Assembly: GCA_030295235.1 (NCBI GenBank)
Contig: AP026173.1
Coordinates: 496,001-560,000, forward strand
From: Fistulifera solaris
Taxonomy: Eukaryota > Bacillariophyta > Bacillariophyceae > Naviculales > Stauroneidaceae
Length of the DNA stretch: 64,000 nucleotides
Direction of reading: 5' to 3'
The translations under genes were made by a program, and so were the position numbers. The notes under the pieces are model-generated. The model had not been told where the DNA came from, did no database searches, and saw only the letters and a list, made by a program, of their open reading frames with translations. Below, in pieces: positions 54,407 to 64,000 of the stretch. Numbering within the stretch: the first letter of the stretch is position 1; each line of letters starts with the position of its first letter.

Positions 54407-55931
54407 CTACACTTCTGCTCGAGCACCCCTTTTCATTTCCTTCAAGTTTTCAATGTCCTGTACAAGTCGAATGATGGAAGGGTGATTCTTGTGCAAAGGT
54501 AACTTGTGGTAGATAACCCAAGCTGTAAGGTAAAACTTCTTGGCCTCGTTGTAGTTACCAAGAGTGACAAGGACATTGGCGAGGTCATGAGACGCGAGAG
54601 CGACACCGGGATGAGTTGCACCAAAAATCAGTTTGCGCGACCAAAATACTTCTCGAAAGCACTTGAGTGCGCCTCTGATGTCACCCGAGTGAAGGAGACA
54701 TGATCCCAAATGATTTAGCGAGTCAATTGTATCCACGTGTTGTTTACCCAGCTCCCGCTGCCTTCTCAAGAATGATTCCTGAAAGCAGCAAATCGCTTTC
54801 TTCCAGTCACTTTTCTTTTTGAAAGCGATTCCCAACAGATTTGCAGCAAGGGCTATTGCGACATCTTTTCTTTTTCAGCTCTCTTACGTCTTTCACAGAA
54901 AGTGCAAGTACCCCAACGGCTGCATCTAGTCGTCCTCGTTTCAATTGAAGAGATCCCCATTTTACAAGTATGCGAGCTCGCCGTACAGATGGCCGTGATC
55001 TGCTTAAAACCATTTCAAAAACCTCCTCGTCTCCGTTGGTGGGGTCCACCGGTTGTGCTGTTTCATGATCTAATGGGTACATCAAAATTGCATCATCAAC
55101 AATACGCTGAAACTCATTTTCGATTGGATTTGTTGACGAAGATCCAGCGAAACTCGGTTCGATAGCTTCGAGTGAATCGAGTGGCGACTCAGAAGATGAG
55201 AAATCCGACAAATCAGCAAAGATTTCAGGAGAAGAGACGATCGATTGTTGTTGATCGCGTGATTCTGTCGACGCATTTTGATGTGTCTCTATTTGTTGTG
55301 CGTCCTCACATGATAGGTCAATCCGTAAAGGTTCAGGCTCTGGCAGTAAACTCGATGTTGAGGCGTCTCCATCGTTCAGGTCGCCGTGCGTGATAGTCTC
55401 CGCACCCTGCTCCCACAACTGTTCCGGCGATGCATCCTGATCAACTACACCGTGTTCCCGAGGTATTTGCAAGCTGGTTGTCAAGTCCACTACTGTTTCG
55501 CAAGCGTTTCTGTGAACTTTTTCCCGGTCGAGAAGTTCTGATGTGCGCTCTAGCAGTAATTCAACTCTTTGTTCGATCGAGGCACGACAGCATTCATCCG
55601 ACTCTGTTGTATCGGGGCTGCAGAACTCGTCGACACTCTCGGGCAAACAGCTCTCACTACTCGCTGTGGACCGTAGTTCTTCTTCCGTTGTATTCGTTTC
55701 ATCGTCCCTTCCATCAGCATCATCAACATTCATTCCATAGAGCTCTTTTGGAAGGAACGAAATTGTATTTTTCGAGTGATTGCTGCTCAGGGAAAGTGCT
55801 GGAATCTCCCCACAACTGGCTGTTTTTCCGCTGTTTCGGCGAATGAAACTCAATTCCACGGTTTCCAGTTCGTCGACCCACAGAACATGGCCGGCTTGTC
55901 CGACAGGACTGTTTGGTAGAGGAATGTTCAT
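54407..55931 (-). CDS. TPR protein, copy 2 (kinesin-light-chain-like repeats)
   Basis: ATG 55931 begins MNIPLPNSPVGQAGHVLWVDELETVELSFIRRN, followed by about 250 acidic, Ser-rich, probably disordered residues. Then come TPR units: ARILVKWGSLQLKRGRLDAAVGVLALSV, LLGIAFKKKSDWKKAICCFQESFLRRQ, SLNHLGSCLLHSGDIRGALKCFREVFWSR and HDLANVLVTLGNYNEAKKFYLTA. One extra base in the T run 54866-54869 shifts the frame between RELKKK and DVAIALAANLL. It shares the repeat core R-E-V-F-W and H-x-L-A-N with the 52546-53584 gene. A scaffold or adaptor role is likely; partners are unknown. Confidence 0.7.
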
Positions 55932-56415
55932 AATCTTGTCTTTTATTTAAACAGTAATTATGCCATTGATGATTCGTGAAACCTAAAAAGAAAATGTTAG
56001 ATTGTTTCGCAGAAGCGCACGGCTGCATTTTCTGGCGATCAATTTTTTCAAAGCGACGACAACGCGGGAAACCGCGAAACGCGTTCGCGCTCTGTCCAAA
56101 CCAGTGTCTCTCCAACAAAAACAAGTAGTATACTGCACATTGTACAGATGTTTTATACTCCGTACCATAACAAATTCGATTATTATGGACAATGCATGTG
56201 AGATGTGAGCACGTGCTCCTGTCTGTTTCAATACCGGTTGTACTCGGAGTATAACATGTGAGAGACCGAACATTTAGAACAAAGCGCGGCGGAGATGTGG
56301 AGGATACAAAAGGCCTTGAAAAGAAAAGCAGAAACGACACACGAGCAACTTCATCATGGCGACATTTCATTATAATATATATTTTTTCCATCGAAAGAGC
56401 ACATCGTAATTCAAA
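55932..56415. other. Divergent intergenic region
   Basis: It contains the promoters of TPR copy 2 (minus) and the ankyrin gene (plus). No other gene is supported. Confidence 0.5.
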
Positions 56416-58196
56416 ATGCCCAACACGTCGCATCTTCTGCTGCTTTTGGATACATTCATTAGTCAAGATGCGACCGAGATCGAATCGGTAATGAGACTCG
56501 TGATAAATGAAATCCGAGCGGTTGGCATCCAGCTTAACGTGAGTGAGGTTGCTGACCCACTGCACTGCACAGATCATCTCTGCCGGGTCATACATGCTCT
56601 TATGACTGCGAAACCCGGTATTGTGAGAATCGCGAGCGCGAATGACGGGTCTTTGCCTTTGCACTTTGCGGCTTCGTTAGGGAAACCGGAAGTAGCTCAG
56701 CTTTTGCTCTCACAGGTGAGTTTCTTAAACATTGGAAGTTTTCTGTTTCATCTTCTCAACTTCATTTCCCGCCTCTAGTATCCGGAAGCAGCTTATATTC
56801 CAAACAAAAAGGGAAGATCGCCCTGCACTACGCGGCACGGGAAGGACGGCTGGAAATGGTCCGCTTCTTTCTGCATCATGTCCCTCGTACCGCCAGCATC
56901 TGCACCGACAAACAAAAACTTGCCATCCATTTCGCGGCAGGCGATGGGCACACTGAAATTGTCCGTCATTTGCTGGAAGTCTTTCCACAAGGCGCTAATT
57001 TACCGTCCGCGAAAGGCAAGTTGGCGATTCATTTTGCCGCTCGGTGGGACCATTTGGAAATTGCACAAGGTCTTCAATTCGTTTACCCAGATGGAGTGCG
57101 ACAAGTCGACTGGGAAGGAAATTTGCCACTGCATGATGCAGCACGAGAAGGGCAAGTCCGAATGGCGAGGTATTTGATAGATATGTATCCATCTGCGTTG
57201 TGCACGGCGAATATTCGAGACGAAATCCCGTTGTTTCCCGCTGTCCGCGCCGGGAATATCGATTTGATAGTGTTGATGATCCAAGCATGGCCTGGAGCTT
57301 GTAGACATGTTTTACGACAGTTATCGGCCGATGATAGAGTGGAAGACTGGGATATCATAGAGCTCCTGCTTCGTGGCGCTGTTCTGAACTTCCATGACTG
57401 CTCTATATTCACAGGACTTGAACCGCCTCCTGTCATTCTTCCTTACGATATGGAGCTCATTACTAGTGTTGGTTCGGAAAAGCCGAAGAAAAAGAGGAAA
57501 TTAGCACCTGTTTATGAAGCAAGTGCAATGTATACAAATCAGTTTACGCCTGAATTTGTGTCAAATGCAGCATCTATCGAAATTACAAAAGAGCATACAC
57601 GATGCAAGTCTCCCATCTTAGAGGAGATAGAGGTCAACCGAAAAAAGAGAATGACGCCATTTGAAGTAGGAATGAAGACAACAAATAAGCCTACACATGC
57701 TTTTGATCTTGACGATCTAAAGTTGACTGCGTCAGGTTCTGTGTTTCTACCCTTGCATGCAGCTCTGTCTGCCGGATCGTCCTTTCATGTTCTGCAGCGG
57801 GTGTTTGAGAAGTACCGGGATACAAGAAACGCGGTCGACAACATAGGTCGGACGACTTTGCATTGTGCGATGCAAATGGCTCACGACGACAAGACCATTC
57901 GTTTCATCATGGATAATATCTTGAGCCCTGAATCTGCCAGCACACGAGATTTGTACCATCGACTTCCACTTCATCTGGCTATCGCTTCCAAGGCCGACTC
58001 ACGAATCGTGGAAGCACTGCTGCAAGCTTATCCTCCGGCCGGTGTCGAAGTTTGTCGCAGCAGAAATGAGTGGTACGACATGCTTCCTATCCAAATGGCT
58101 GTGGAATGCGAATGCGATCTGAATGTTGTGTATCGTCTGCTTCGTACGGATCCGAGTTGCTTGGAAAAGGTGATACGCAAAGTTGATAACTGTTGA
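56416..58196 (+). CDS. Ankyrin-repeat protein
   Basis: Two exons: 56416-56715 and 56779-58196, with a 63-bp intron (GTGAGT to CCTCTAG). Ankyrin units begin GSLPLHFAASLGKPEVAQLLLSQ and continue KIALHYAAREGRLEMVRFFL, KLAIHFAAGDGHTEIVRHLLEVFPQGANL, NLPLHDAAREGQVRMARYLIDMYP and EIPLFPAVRAGNIDLIVLMIQAWP. A basic, Ser-rich insert with KPKKKRK, a possible nuclear signal, separates a second set ending RLPLHLAIASKADSRIVEALLQAYP. One missing base in the A run 56806-56810 breaks exon 2 after IPNKK. The style of repeats, with L-F-P/Y-P linkers, fits the large ankyrin families of diatoms. Function is unknown. Confidence 0.75.
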
Positions 58197-58341
58197 AGTA
58201 GTAGAATAGAATCATAAATAGAGTTTTGTATAGCAGTATGTCTCTACGCGTCAGAAAGAGAGAATGCAGTGCTTCTGAAGCAACATGAAGGCCCATGTGC
58301 CTCTCATAATTGTTTCTCACCCGCGAGCAATGATTATTCTT

Positions 58342-59100
58342 TTATTGTCGCGTCACTTCTCCTTTGGATCGGTACACTTCGGCGACTTCCGGATCGACTT
58401 GTTTCAAAATAAACTCCATGGCTTCATCAAAGTTGGGAATGTTGCGCATTTCAAACTTGGCCCCGTCCCGCAAAAGGCCACCAAATCCCCATCCCCAAAC
58501 AATCGCTTGGCGGTGCGGATTTCCACAATGTCCGGATAAACAATTTCGGCCATTTCCTTGCCACCAATCCCGGAGGTGACACGAATCCGACGCGTCGTAA
58601 TTTTGTAGCGGACCCAGGCTTGACGCGCCCAAGCGGCCGCCGCCGGAATGATCCCGACCACGGTCAAGATGGATACCGTGGGGGCAATCGTTTCGGTAAT
58701 GGCCGGTGGTCCTTCGTAGAATGTTTCTTCGGGAGCCAAGGCGGCCTTGGGTTTGACTTGCTTCGCGGATTCGGAAGAACCTTTTCGTTTTCCGCGTTTG
58801 ACCTGCGAGTGAGAGCGAGAAATGTGAGGAGACGGTTGCAAGAACGAAGGAATACCATCAGCGTGGTTGACGTACTTTGGCAGCACCTCGGCCCAGCAAT
58901 TCGGCCTTGTCGAGCAAATCGTCATCTTCTTCCTCGGCGGGTACGGAAGGCATAAAGACTGCTTCCTGGTTTTCTTCGGCCCAGATACGACTTGTAGATG
59001 GACTTGTCGAACATCGGGTCAACGAGGCAGGTTGTACAGAAAAGGCACTGACGCAGGGCGTCGCAACCAGAAGAGCTGTTGTGAAAGTGGAGAATTTCAT
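58342..59100 (-). CDS. Plastid-targeted membrane protein with bacterial-type PH domain
   Basis: ATG 59100 opens a signal peptide (MKFSTFTTALLVATPCVSAF) ending in VSAF, the plastid motif. A 73-bp intron (58803-58875, GTACGT to CTCGCAG) joins GRGAAK to VKRGKRKG. The mature part has a hydrophobic segment (TVSILTVVGIIPAAAAWARQAW) and then KITTRRIRVTSGIGGKEMAEIVYPDIVEIRTAKRLFGDGDLVAFLRDG, a bPH2/YdbS-like PH fold. It ends with NIPNFDEAMEFIL and a Q-rich tail. One missing base in the A run 58472-58475 (plus strand) breaks VAF-LRDG; the next frame reads to the stop at 58342. Cyanobacterial and plastid homologues of this type exist; their role is not settled. Confidence 0.75.
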
Positions 59101-59587
59101 AGTGTATTATTTTATCTCAAGATGTTGATTGTGATTTAGCTTAATTTTGAATTGTGAGGGCGAGGACTTTATCGTCTAAGGCTGATGATGCGTCTTTGAG
59201 CGTTTTGTTCTGACTTGTTTTTCCTATCATCAGCGTTTGAAACGATGGAGATGACCGACATGTCGTTTCGCAAAAATGCGAGCAAAAAATAATAGCGTCC
59301 GTATGTATGCTATGCGAACCACGTCATCGTCTGTCTGGCCGTCGGATTCAGCGTTTGGACCATCTTCCGTGTCGTACCGGTGCGTTTCAAGAACATCCTC
59401 ACGGTTCGGCGCGAACCTCGGGGAATTTCGTTTTGCTCTCGATACTTCGCCGAAGTTCATGTTTAATTGAAACAATACACATTTCCTCTTTTCATTCAAA
59501 AAAGCATCAAAGATCAAAAGGAGCCGGAGAAGATCGTTCGTCGTGATAATCATTCAACTTTGCTGCTGACCAACAAACGATTCTACT
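59101..59587. other. Divergent intergenic region
   Basis: It contains the promoters of the PH gene (minus) and the 59588 gene (plus). No other gene is supported. Confidence 0.5.
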
Positions 59588-59989
59588 ATGACAGCGCCGA
59601 CCTATTATGTCAGCATCACCGGATTGCAACTGAAATCCATCTTTTATGCTCCTCTCTTCTGGTATCATGCGATTCCATCCATGATCCAAGCCCGATCCTC
59701 GCCCGGCAACATCCGTGCCGAAGCCTTTGCTCACAACGGCATTCAGCACACTATCTCGGTGTGGACCGACCGGGAGAGTATGTTACAATACATGCGAAAA
59801 GGAGCCCATTTACAGGCGATGAAAGTCTTTGATACCGTCAGTGGTTATGGCAAAATATATGGCTACGAAACCGATTGTGTCCCCGTTGATCAAGAAGAAA
59901 TTTTAGAAATTTGGGAGAAGTATGGAAGGTTGGTGGGGAAAAGTAGACCAAGTGATAAAGAGGGAAATGCCGAGCAAGCCGTTCCTTGA
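59588..59989 (+). CDS. Small protein with probable dimeric alpha/beta-barrel (ABM/DUF3291-like) fold
   Basis: The product has 133 residues. Strand-helix order fits the ferredoxin-like barrel of antibiotic-biosynthesis monooxygenases and relatives: YYVSITGLQLKS, a helix with FWYHAIPSMIQA, IRAEAFAHNGIQHTISVWTDRESMLQYMRKGAHLQAM. The H-T-I-S-V-W-x-(D/N)-R/x-x-M-x-x-(Y/F)-x-x-x-G-x-H pattern is the core of that group. Members cleave or oxidise haem and quinones or have no known activity, so the reaction cannot be assigned. No targeting signal is seen. The frame is intact. Confidence 0.6.
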   Translation: MTAPTYYVSITGLQLKSIFYAPLFWYHAIPSMIQARSSPGNIRAEAFAHNGIQHTISVWTDRESMLQYMRKGAHLQAMKVFDTVSGYGKIYGYETDCVPVDQEEILEIWEKYGRLVGKSRPSDKEGNAEQAVP

Positions 59990-60078
59990 GAACTGATCCA
60001 AATGGAGAGTTTTCGTGATTGTTTTTGACGCGATTGTGCGCAATATAATGTTTAATTAGTGTAAAAACTGTAAAGCAA

Positions 60079-61862
60079 TCAGCGACTATTCCTTCGGGCG
60101 AGTCGCTGATTTCTTGTAGCAGCCGAAGAATAATTCAAAATTTCATCTTGTTCGGATAGCATTGACTGCTTTTCGTTGTCGAAATTGTGATGCCCCAGAC
60201 TGATCAAAGAAATCGCGTCTTCCGAGCTGGAAGACTTGCTCGCCGTCGGATGGGCCCAGGATGGTGCCGTTCCGTTCAAACAAAATAATAAATAAAAAGA
60301 ACGACTACACCGAGATACAAGCCGAGCAGTAACAAACCAAACACTTCCAACTGCGCTATCAAATACCAATTGACCGCCATGCCAAGGCATGGTATCAATG
60401 GCACCCAGGGTGTTTGAAAGTAATGACTGTCGGGAAAGGGTGCGCTACTCGAGACATTGCCACTTTGGGTACATTGCAATAGAGTGCCACCAAATTGCGG
60501 TGACGCCGGGCATTGGATTGTCATGTACACGAGCGTCAGAGCTGCCGACAAGGCTGTGAACACGGCCAAGGCCAATTGCACGATCCCCCATGACGATTCG
60601 TGTGAGATCAGAATGGCAGTCAAAAAACACAAAACGTTGTATCCCATTAGACATCGTTCCAGTAAACCTGGATCATTCGGGGTGATTCGCGTCGTAGTAC
60701 GACTAAACTGGAATCCGTGAGCGAAAACGCTACCAAAATCCCGGCCGAAATCAGATCATTCAAATAGGTAAAGGGCACAAAGGCCGCCAACAAGGTCATG
60801 GCAGTTCCTTGAATTAAAGTTCCCATCACCAGATTCCCGTGAACATCCGTTTGGGCAAAAACGGCGGGCAATAACCCATCTTGTGCCATACCGTAGGTCA
60901 AACGTGGCTGTGCCAATAAAGAAATCAGGACGACGACCGGTAGAGTCACAATTTCTCCCCACGCCGCAATTTCGGCCGCCCATTCGACATGACGCGATCG
61001 AAAGGCACTGGGGAAACCCGAGGTCGGAGAAATGTCTTGCGGATTCTCCACCATACCGGTGAGAGCGATGGATGCCGTCACATAGGTGATGGTGACCAAC
61101 CCCAGTGTTCCTAGCACGGCACGTGGCATATCACGGACAGGATGTTTGGCTTCTCCCGCCACACAACAAACTTCGTCGTAACCCAAATATCCAAAGAAGC
61201 TACTAGTAGCTCCACGCAGTATACCAGCGGTAGGTATGGATGACTTGTGGCTGTTGTTGTAAGTACGTGTCGGACTCAACCAAAATCCTCCCGCAATCAT
61301 AAAGAAAACGAGCAACATTTTCATCATCGTTACAAAATTGGTTGCCGTTTTCGATTCTTTCACTCCTTTACCAACAGCAAAGTCGATAGAGCGGAAATCA
61401 ACAGTGCCGGAACATTCACCCAGCTCGATTCATTCGGAGCATTCTCCCCGCAATCACCAAAAGGACTTTATCACCCCATGACCGCGCCACGGCCGCACCC
61501 GCGATACCATATTCGAGGGTGAGACAGGAGGCGGCTAAAATGGCGGCCCATTGCCCAAAGCACACGTACGCATACGCATACGAAGAGCCCGCGGCCGGAA
61601 TCCGGCCACTGAGTTCGGCAAAACAAACGCCACTGCACGTGGCCGCGACACCCGATACCGCAAAACTACACCACGTCCACGTCCCCGCATATTGAGCGGC
61701 AATTTGACCCGTCAACACAAAAATGCCACTGCCGACGGTCCCTCCGACACCAATGCCCAATAAATCCCACAGTGACAAGTGCCGATGGAGTTGTTGTTGC
61801 TCGTACTGATAGACGGCGTGCAATGGTTTGCGAATCCACGGTGAATTGGGTGTTGTTGCCAT
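60079..61862 (-). CDS. Cationic amino-acid transporter (APC superfamily, CAT type)
   Basis: ATG 61862 opens a short cytosolic tail, then LGIGVGGTVGSGIFVLTGQIAA, the G-x-G-x-x-x-G-S-G-I-F motif of APC carriers. FAELSGRIPAAGSSYAYAYVCFGQWAAIL follows. FFGYLGYDEVCCVAGEAKHPVRDMPRAVLGTLGL is the CAT-specific F-G-Y-x-G-F-D-x-x-x-x-x-x-E-E/A block. About twelve spans are present, then a Ser-rich cytosolic tail to 60079. Four missing bases break it into five frames: runs 61459-61462, 61367-61369, 60679-60682 and 60282-60285. It likely imports arginine or lysine across the plasma or vacuolar membrane; substrate is inferred from family. Confidence 0.85.
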
Positions 61863-62172
61863 TTCAAAGAGAAGAATTAACGCGTATAGTTGTGTTCATT
61901 CTAATTACAAAAGCATATCATTGACAGAATTGAAAGTGTTTGGATCATTCCTGCGCCGCGCCTCTCATCCGCCGCACGACAAAACGCAGGTCTGTCCGTG
62001 CAACAGTGTCGGTTTACTATGAGGTCAAATGTAGACGACTTTTTTCGCGACTGAACGAGACTTTAGTCCCGGAAAAGATCGACATCTTTCGGGAGTTTCA
62101 TTCGAATGTGAAGTACGTAAGGCAATTCCATACAACTCTCATGTTGTTATTATAATCATTCTATTATTATAT
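61863..62172. other. Intergenic, no gene seen
   Basis: This is the upstream side of the amino-acid transporter and the 3' end of TFB2. Confidence 0.45.
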
Positions 62173-63727
62173 TCATCGGTTCGAAGCGGCTCGGGTGCGC
62201 CATTGACGGGCAAACTTTTGCACTTTTTCGGCTTGCGCATAGTCGACAAAAAATCAAGGAGCGTTTCTCGGAACTCCACGCGTGGGCTCCTTTGGATTGG
62301 GCAAATTGCACCACGGCCGAAAATTCACCTTCCATAAGACATTGGTGCTGATAGACTTCGGTCAGTCGGACACGGGATCGTTCCCGATCCCACAACCAGA
62401 TTTGGTCCACGACGTTGGCCGGGATGGGACTGCTGAAGGCGCTTCCCACATTGACCACATTACTGGCGGATCGCAAATTGGGATGGGAGTGCTTTTCCAA
62501 GAATCGCAAGATTTGCCGGGCCTGTATCCCTAAATTGAAAGCCGATGTGACGGAATCGCGGGTCATGTGCAGTATCACAATATTCGGTAAGCGGCGGATG
62601 GTGCCCACGTCACAAAACAGACCCAACATGGCCAAATGCAACGGACTGGTCGTGTAGGCGCAGACTTGAAAATTGGTTTGTACAATAATGGCTAAATGAG
62701 AACTTTCCTTGGGACGCGGATCGGCTAAAGCAGCATCCAGTGCCTTGGTCGAGAGAGAAAAGAGCGACGACGATGCATTATCAGTGTCGTCGTTGCCGAC
62801 AATCTGCAGGGCAATACGAGTCGGATAGAAGACCGTCGCCTTGCCAATTTTGCGCGTATACAATAGTCCAAACAATGCCAGGTGCTTGACCATGGTACGA
62901 GAATCTTTGTTCAATGCGCTGGCCAAGTAAGGTTCGCCGACACGGGCAAACGATAAGCAGATCAGCAATAAGAGAGCTTCGCAGACCAGATTTTGGCCGT
63001 TTTCTTGCTTTTGTAAGGATTTTAAGTACTGCACAAGAAAGTGCCACACCTGTTGATGATTGTCTTGCAGCATGAAATCGTAACCCGTCTGCGTGATGAC
63101 GAGAGGGGCATCGTCCTCGGGTCCATTAAAATCGGGGTCGGGTTGCATCAAACCCGTCTGCAACAAGAAATGGACGACCGCAGCGGGAGGTTCTTCTCGT
63201 CCCGTACTTCCTACCAAAAAATGCAACACATCATCCCAGACATGTTGCATGTAACGTTCTAAATCTTCCATCGTCACGGATTTGTTGGGTTCCGCCGCTT
63301 CTTCCTCGAGCGCTTTCAATTGAATGGCTTGCAACGAATTCCACGGAGCCGCACTTAAACAGCGCATCGATTCTTGTAAACCTTTCTGAAATTCTGGTGT
63401 CATTCGCATCATTTTTCCTTCCAGATCTGAGGAAAATAGTTGCTCTGAGAGTATCCCCCATTCGTACAATTCGAGAAAGAGAGCATCCTGCTGTTTGGGT
63501 TTCAAGGCCGTCCATACTTGGACTCCGACCGCCGGAAATTCTCCCGCACAACACGCCAGTCTCACGACTACTTGTTGTGTCACCGAATTGAGTTGTTGCA
63601 AGACGGCACGACACACAAATCGACCCCGCTTTTCTTCTTCGTACAATCCGGTCAACACGTGTTTGGGGAGAACGTGACGTAGAAAATCCATTACTCCCAC
63701 CGTCGCGCGGCGTCCGTCTTTGGGCAT
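62173..63727 (-). CDS. TFB2: TFIIH subunit TFB2 (p52/GTF2H4)
   Basis: p52 anchors and stimulates the XPB helicase in TFIIH for transcription initiation and nucleotide-excision repair. ATG 63727 (MPKDGRR) starts the family domain: VMDFLRHVLPKHVLTGLYE, CRAVLQQLNSVTQQVVVRL, then YDFMLQDNHQQVWHFLVQYL, TMVKHLALFGLLYTR and FYPTRIALQIV. The winged-helix C-terminal region includes QTNFQVCAYTTSPLHLAMLGLF and NLGIQARQILRFLEKHSHP. The family XPB-binding end FSAVVQFAQSKGAHAWSSEKRSLIFVDYAQAEKVQKF is restored only if one extra base in the A run 62248-62253 is allowed; the stop is then at 62173 instead of 62156. Upstream in-frame codons to 63961 lack an ATG. Confidence 0.92.
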
Positions 63728-64000
63728 TATTGCTTTGATTTGATGTAGTAACAATAAAAGCAATAGATAGATAAACTGATACGAAGTAGGAGTAATCAAT
63801 ACATGCCTGCGTTTTCGAAAAGAATGAAAAGGCAAAAATTGGAAGCTCGCTATCGCATGTCGCATCGCGTGTCGTCTCCTCGTGACACTGACGCATGGCG
63901 GACGATGTACTGAAACAACTAGTAACAAAAATGACTCTATGGAACGATGTACAAAAGGCACTTCCGGTTTCTATTGTGACTTTTGGCTACCGCATGTCTT
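63728..64000. other. Upstream region of TFB2 to window edge
   Basis: Promoter-side sequence is expected here. No second gene is recognised before the right edge. Confidence 0.45.

Noticed and set aside
2910-63727. Programmed ribosomal frameshifting as a general mechanism in this genome
   Set aside because: Breaks go both ways, share no slippery sequence or stop-codon context, and sit mostly at base runs, as sequencing error would.
1-64000. CRISPR array, bacterial operon or organelle origin
   Set aside because: Introns, secretory and plastid targeting signals and nuclear gene families show eukaryotic nuclear DNA; no regularly spaced repeats were seen.

Overview
The window reads as nuclear DNA of a photosynthetic stramenopile, most likely a diatom. 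Genes are compact, lie on both strands, and have no intron or one short GT-AG intron (63 to 243 bp). Four proteins start with a signal peptide followed at once by an -AF- cleavage motif (positions 2407, 29354, 48466, 59100), the bipartite plastid address of algae with secondary red plastids. The window also holds a Ty1/copia retroelement and an alpha-type carbonic anhydrase. Species cannot be fixed from the sequence alone.

Layout. 0-7 kb: FAD synthase (cut by the left edge), a probable decayed gene, a small plastid membrane protein with a duplicated tail, a secreted double-SET protein, a Nudix hydrolase and a tail-anchored unknown. 7-18 kb: two paralogous nucleotide-sugar transporters in opposite orientation, enclosing a Gfo/Idh/MocA oxidoreductase, a membrane-anchored GH128-type glucanase, a sulfotransferase-like protein, a DUF952 protein and a CCC1/VIT-like transporter. 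18-30 kb: mostly housekeeping genes (TPR-DNAJC8 protein, NEDD8 E2, PX/EDR2 protein, RPB6, a divergent kinase, COX19, an Rtt106-like chaperone, a thylakoid protein), with a foldback element at 24.7-25.0 kb. 30-38 kb: two glycosyltransferases, an alpha carbonic anhydrase, PDX1 and an eEF1B-like protein. 38.2-44.0 kb: the retroelement, inserted 23 bp before the start codon of a second sulfotransferase-like gene. 44-64 kb: a diatom-type unknown, a 76-residue two-exon gene, a phosphohexomutase, UTP7, two neighbouring TPR genes, an ankyrin protein, a plastid PH-domain protein, a small alpha/beta-barrel protein, a cationic amino-acid transporter and TFIIH subunit TFB2.

Functional themes are inferred. 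One is Golgi or cell-surface glycan work (nucleotide-sugar transporters, sulfotransferases, fucosyl- and exostosin-type transferases, GH128, phosphohexomutase). The other is ordinary nuclear and plastid housekeeping.

One property cuts across everything. About 30 single-base frame breaks interrupt otherwise well-conserved host genes, nearly all at short runs of one base, including genes expected to be essential (PDX1, UTP7, TFB2, UBC12). Base-run length errors in the assembly explain this best. Such genes are given here as whole loci, with the break positions noted.
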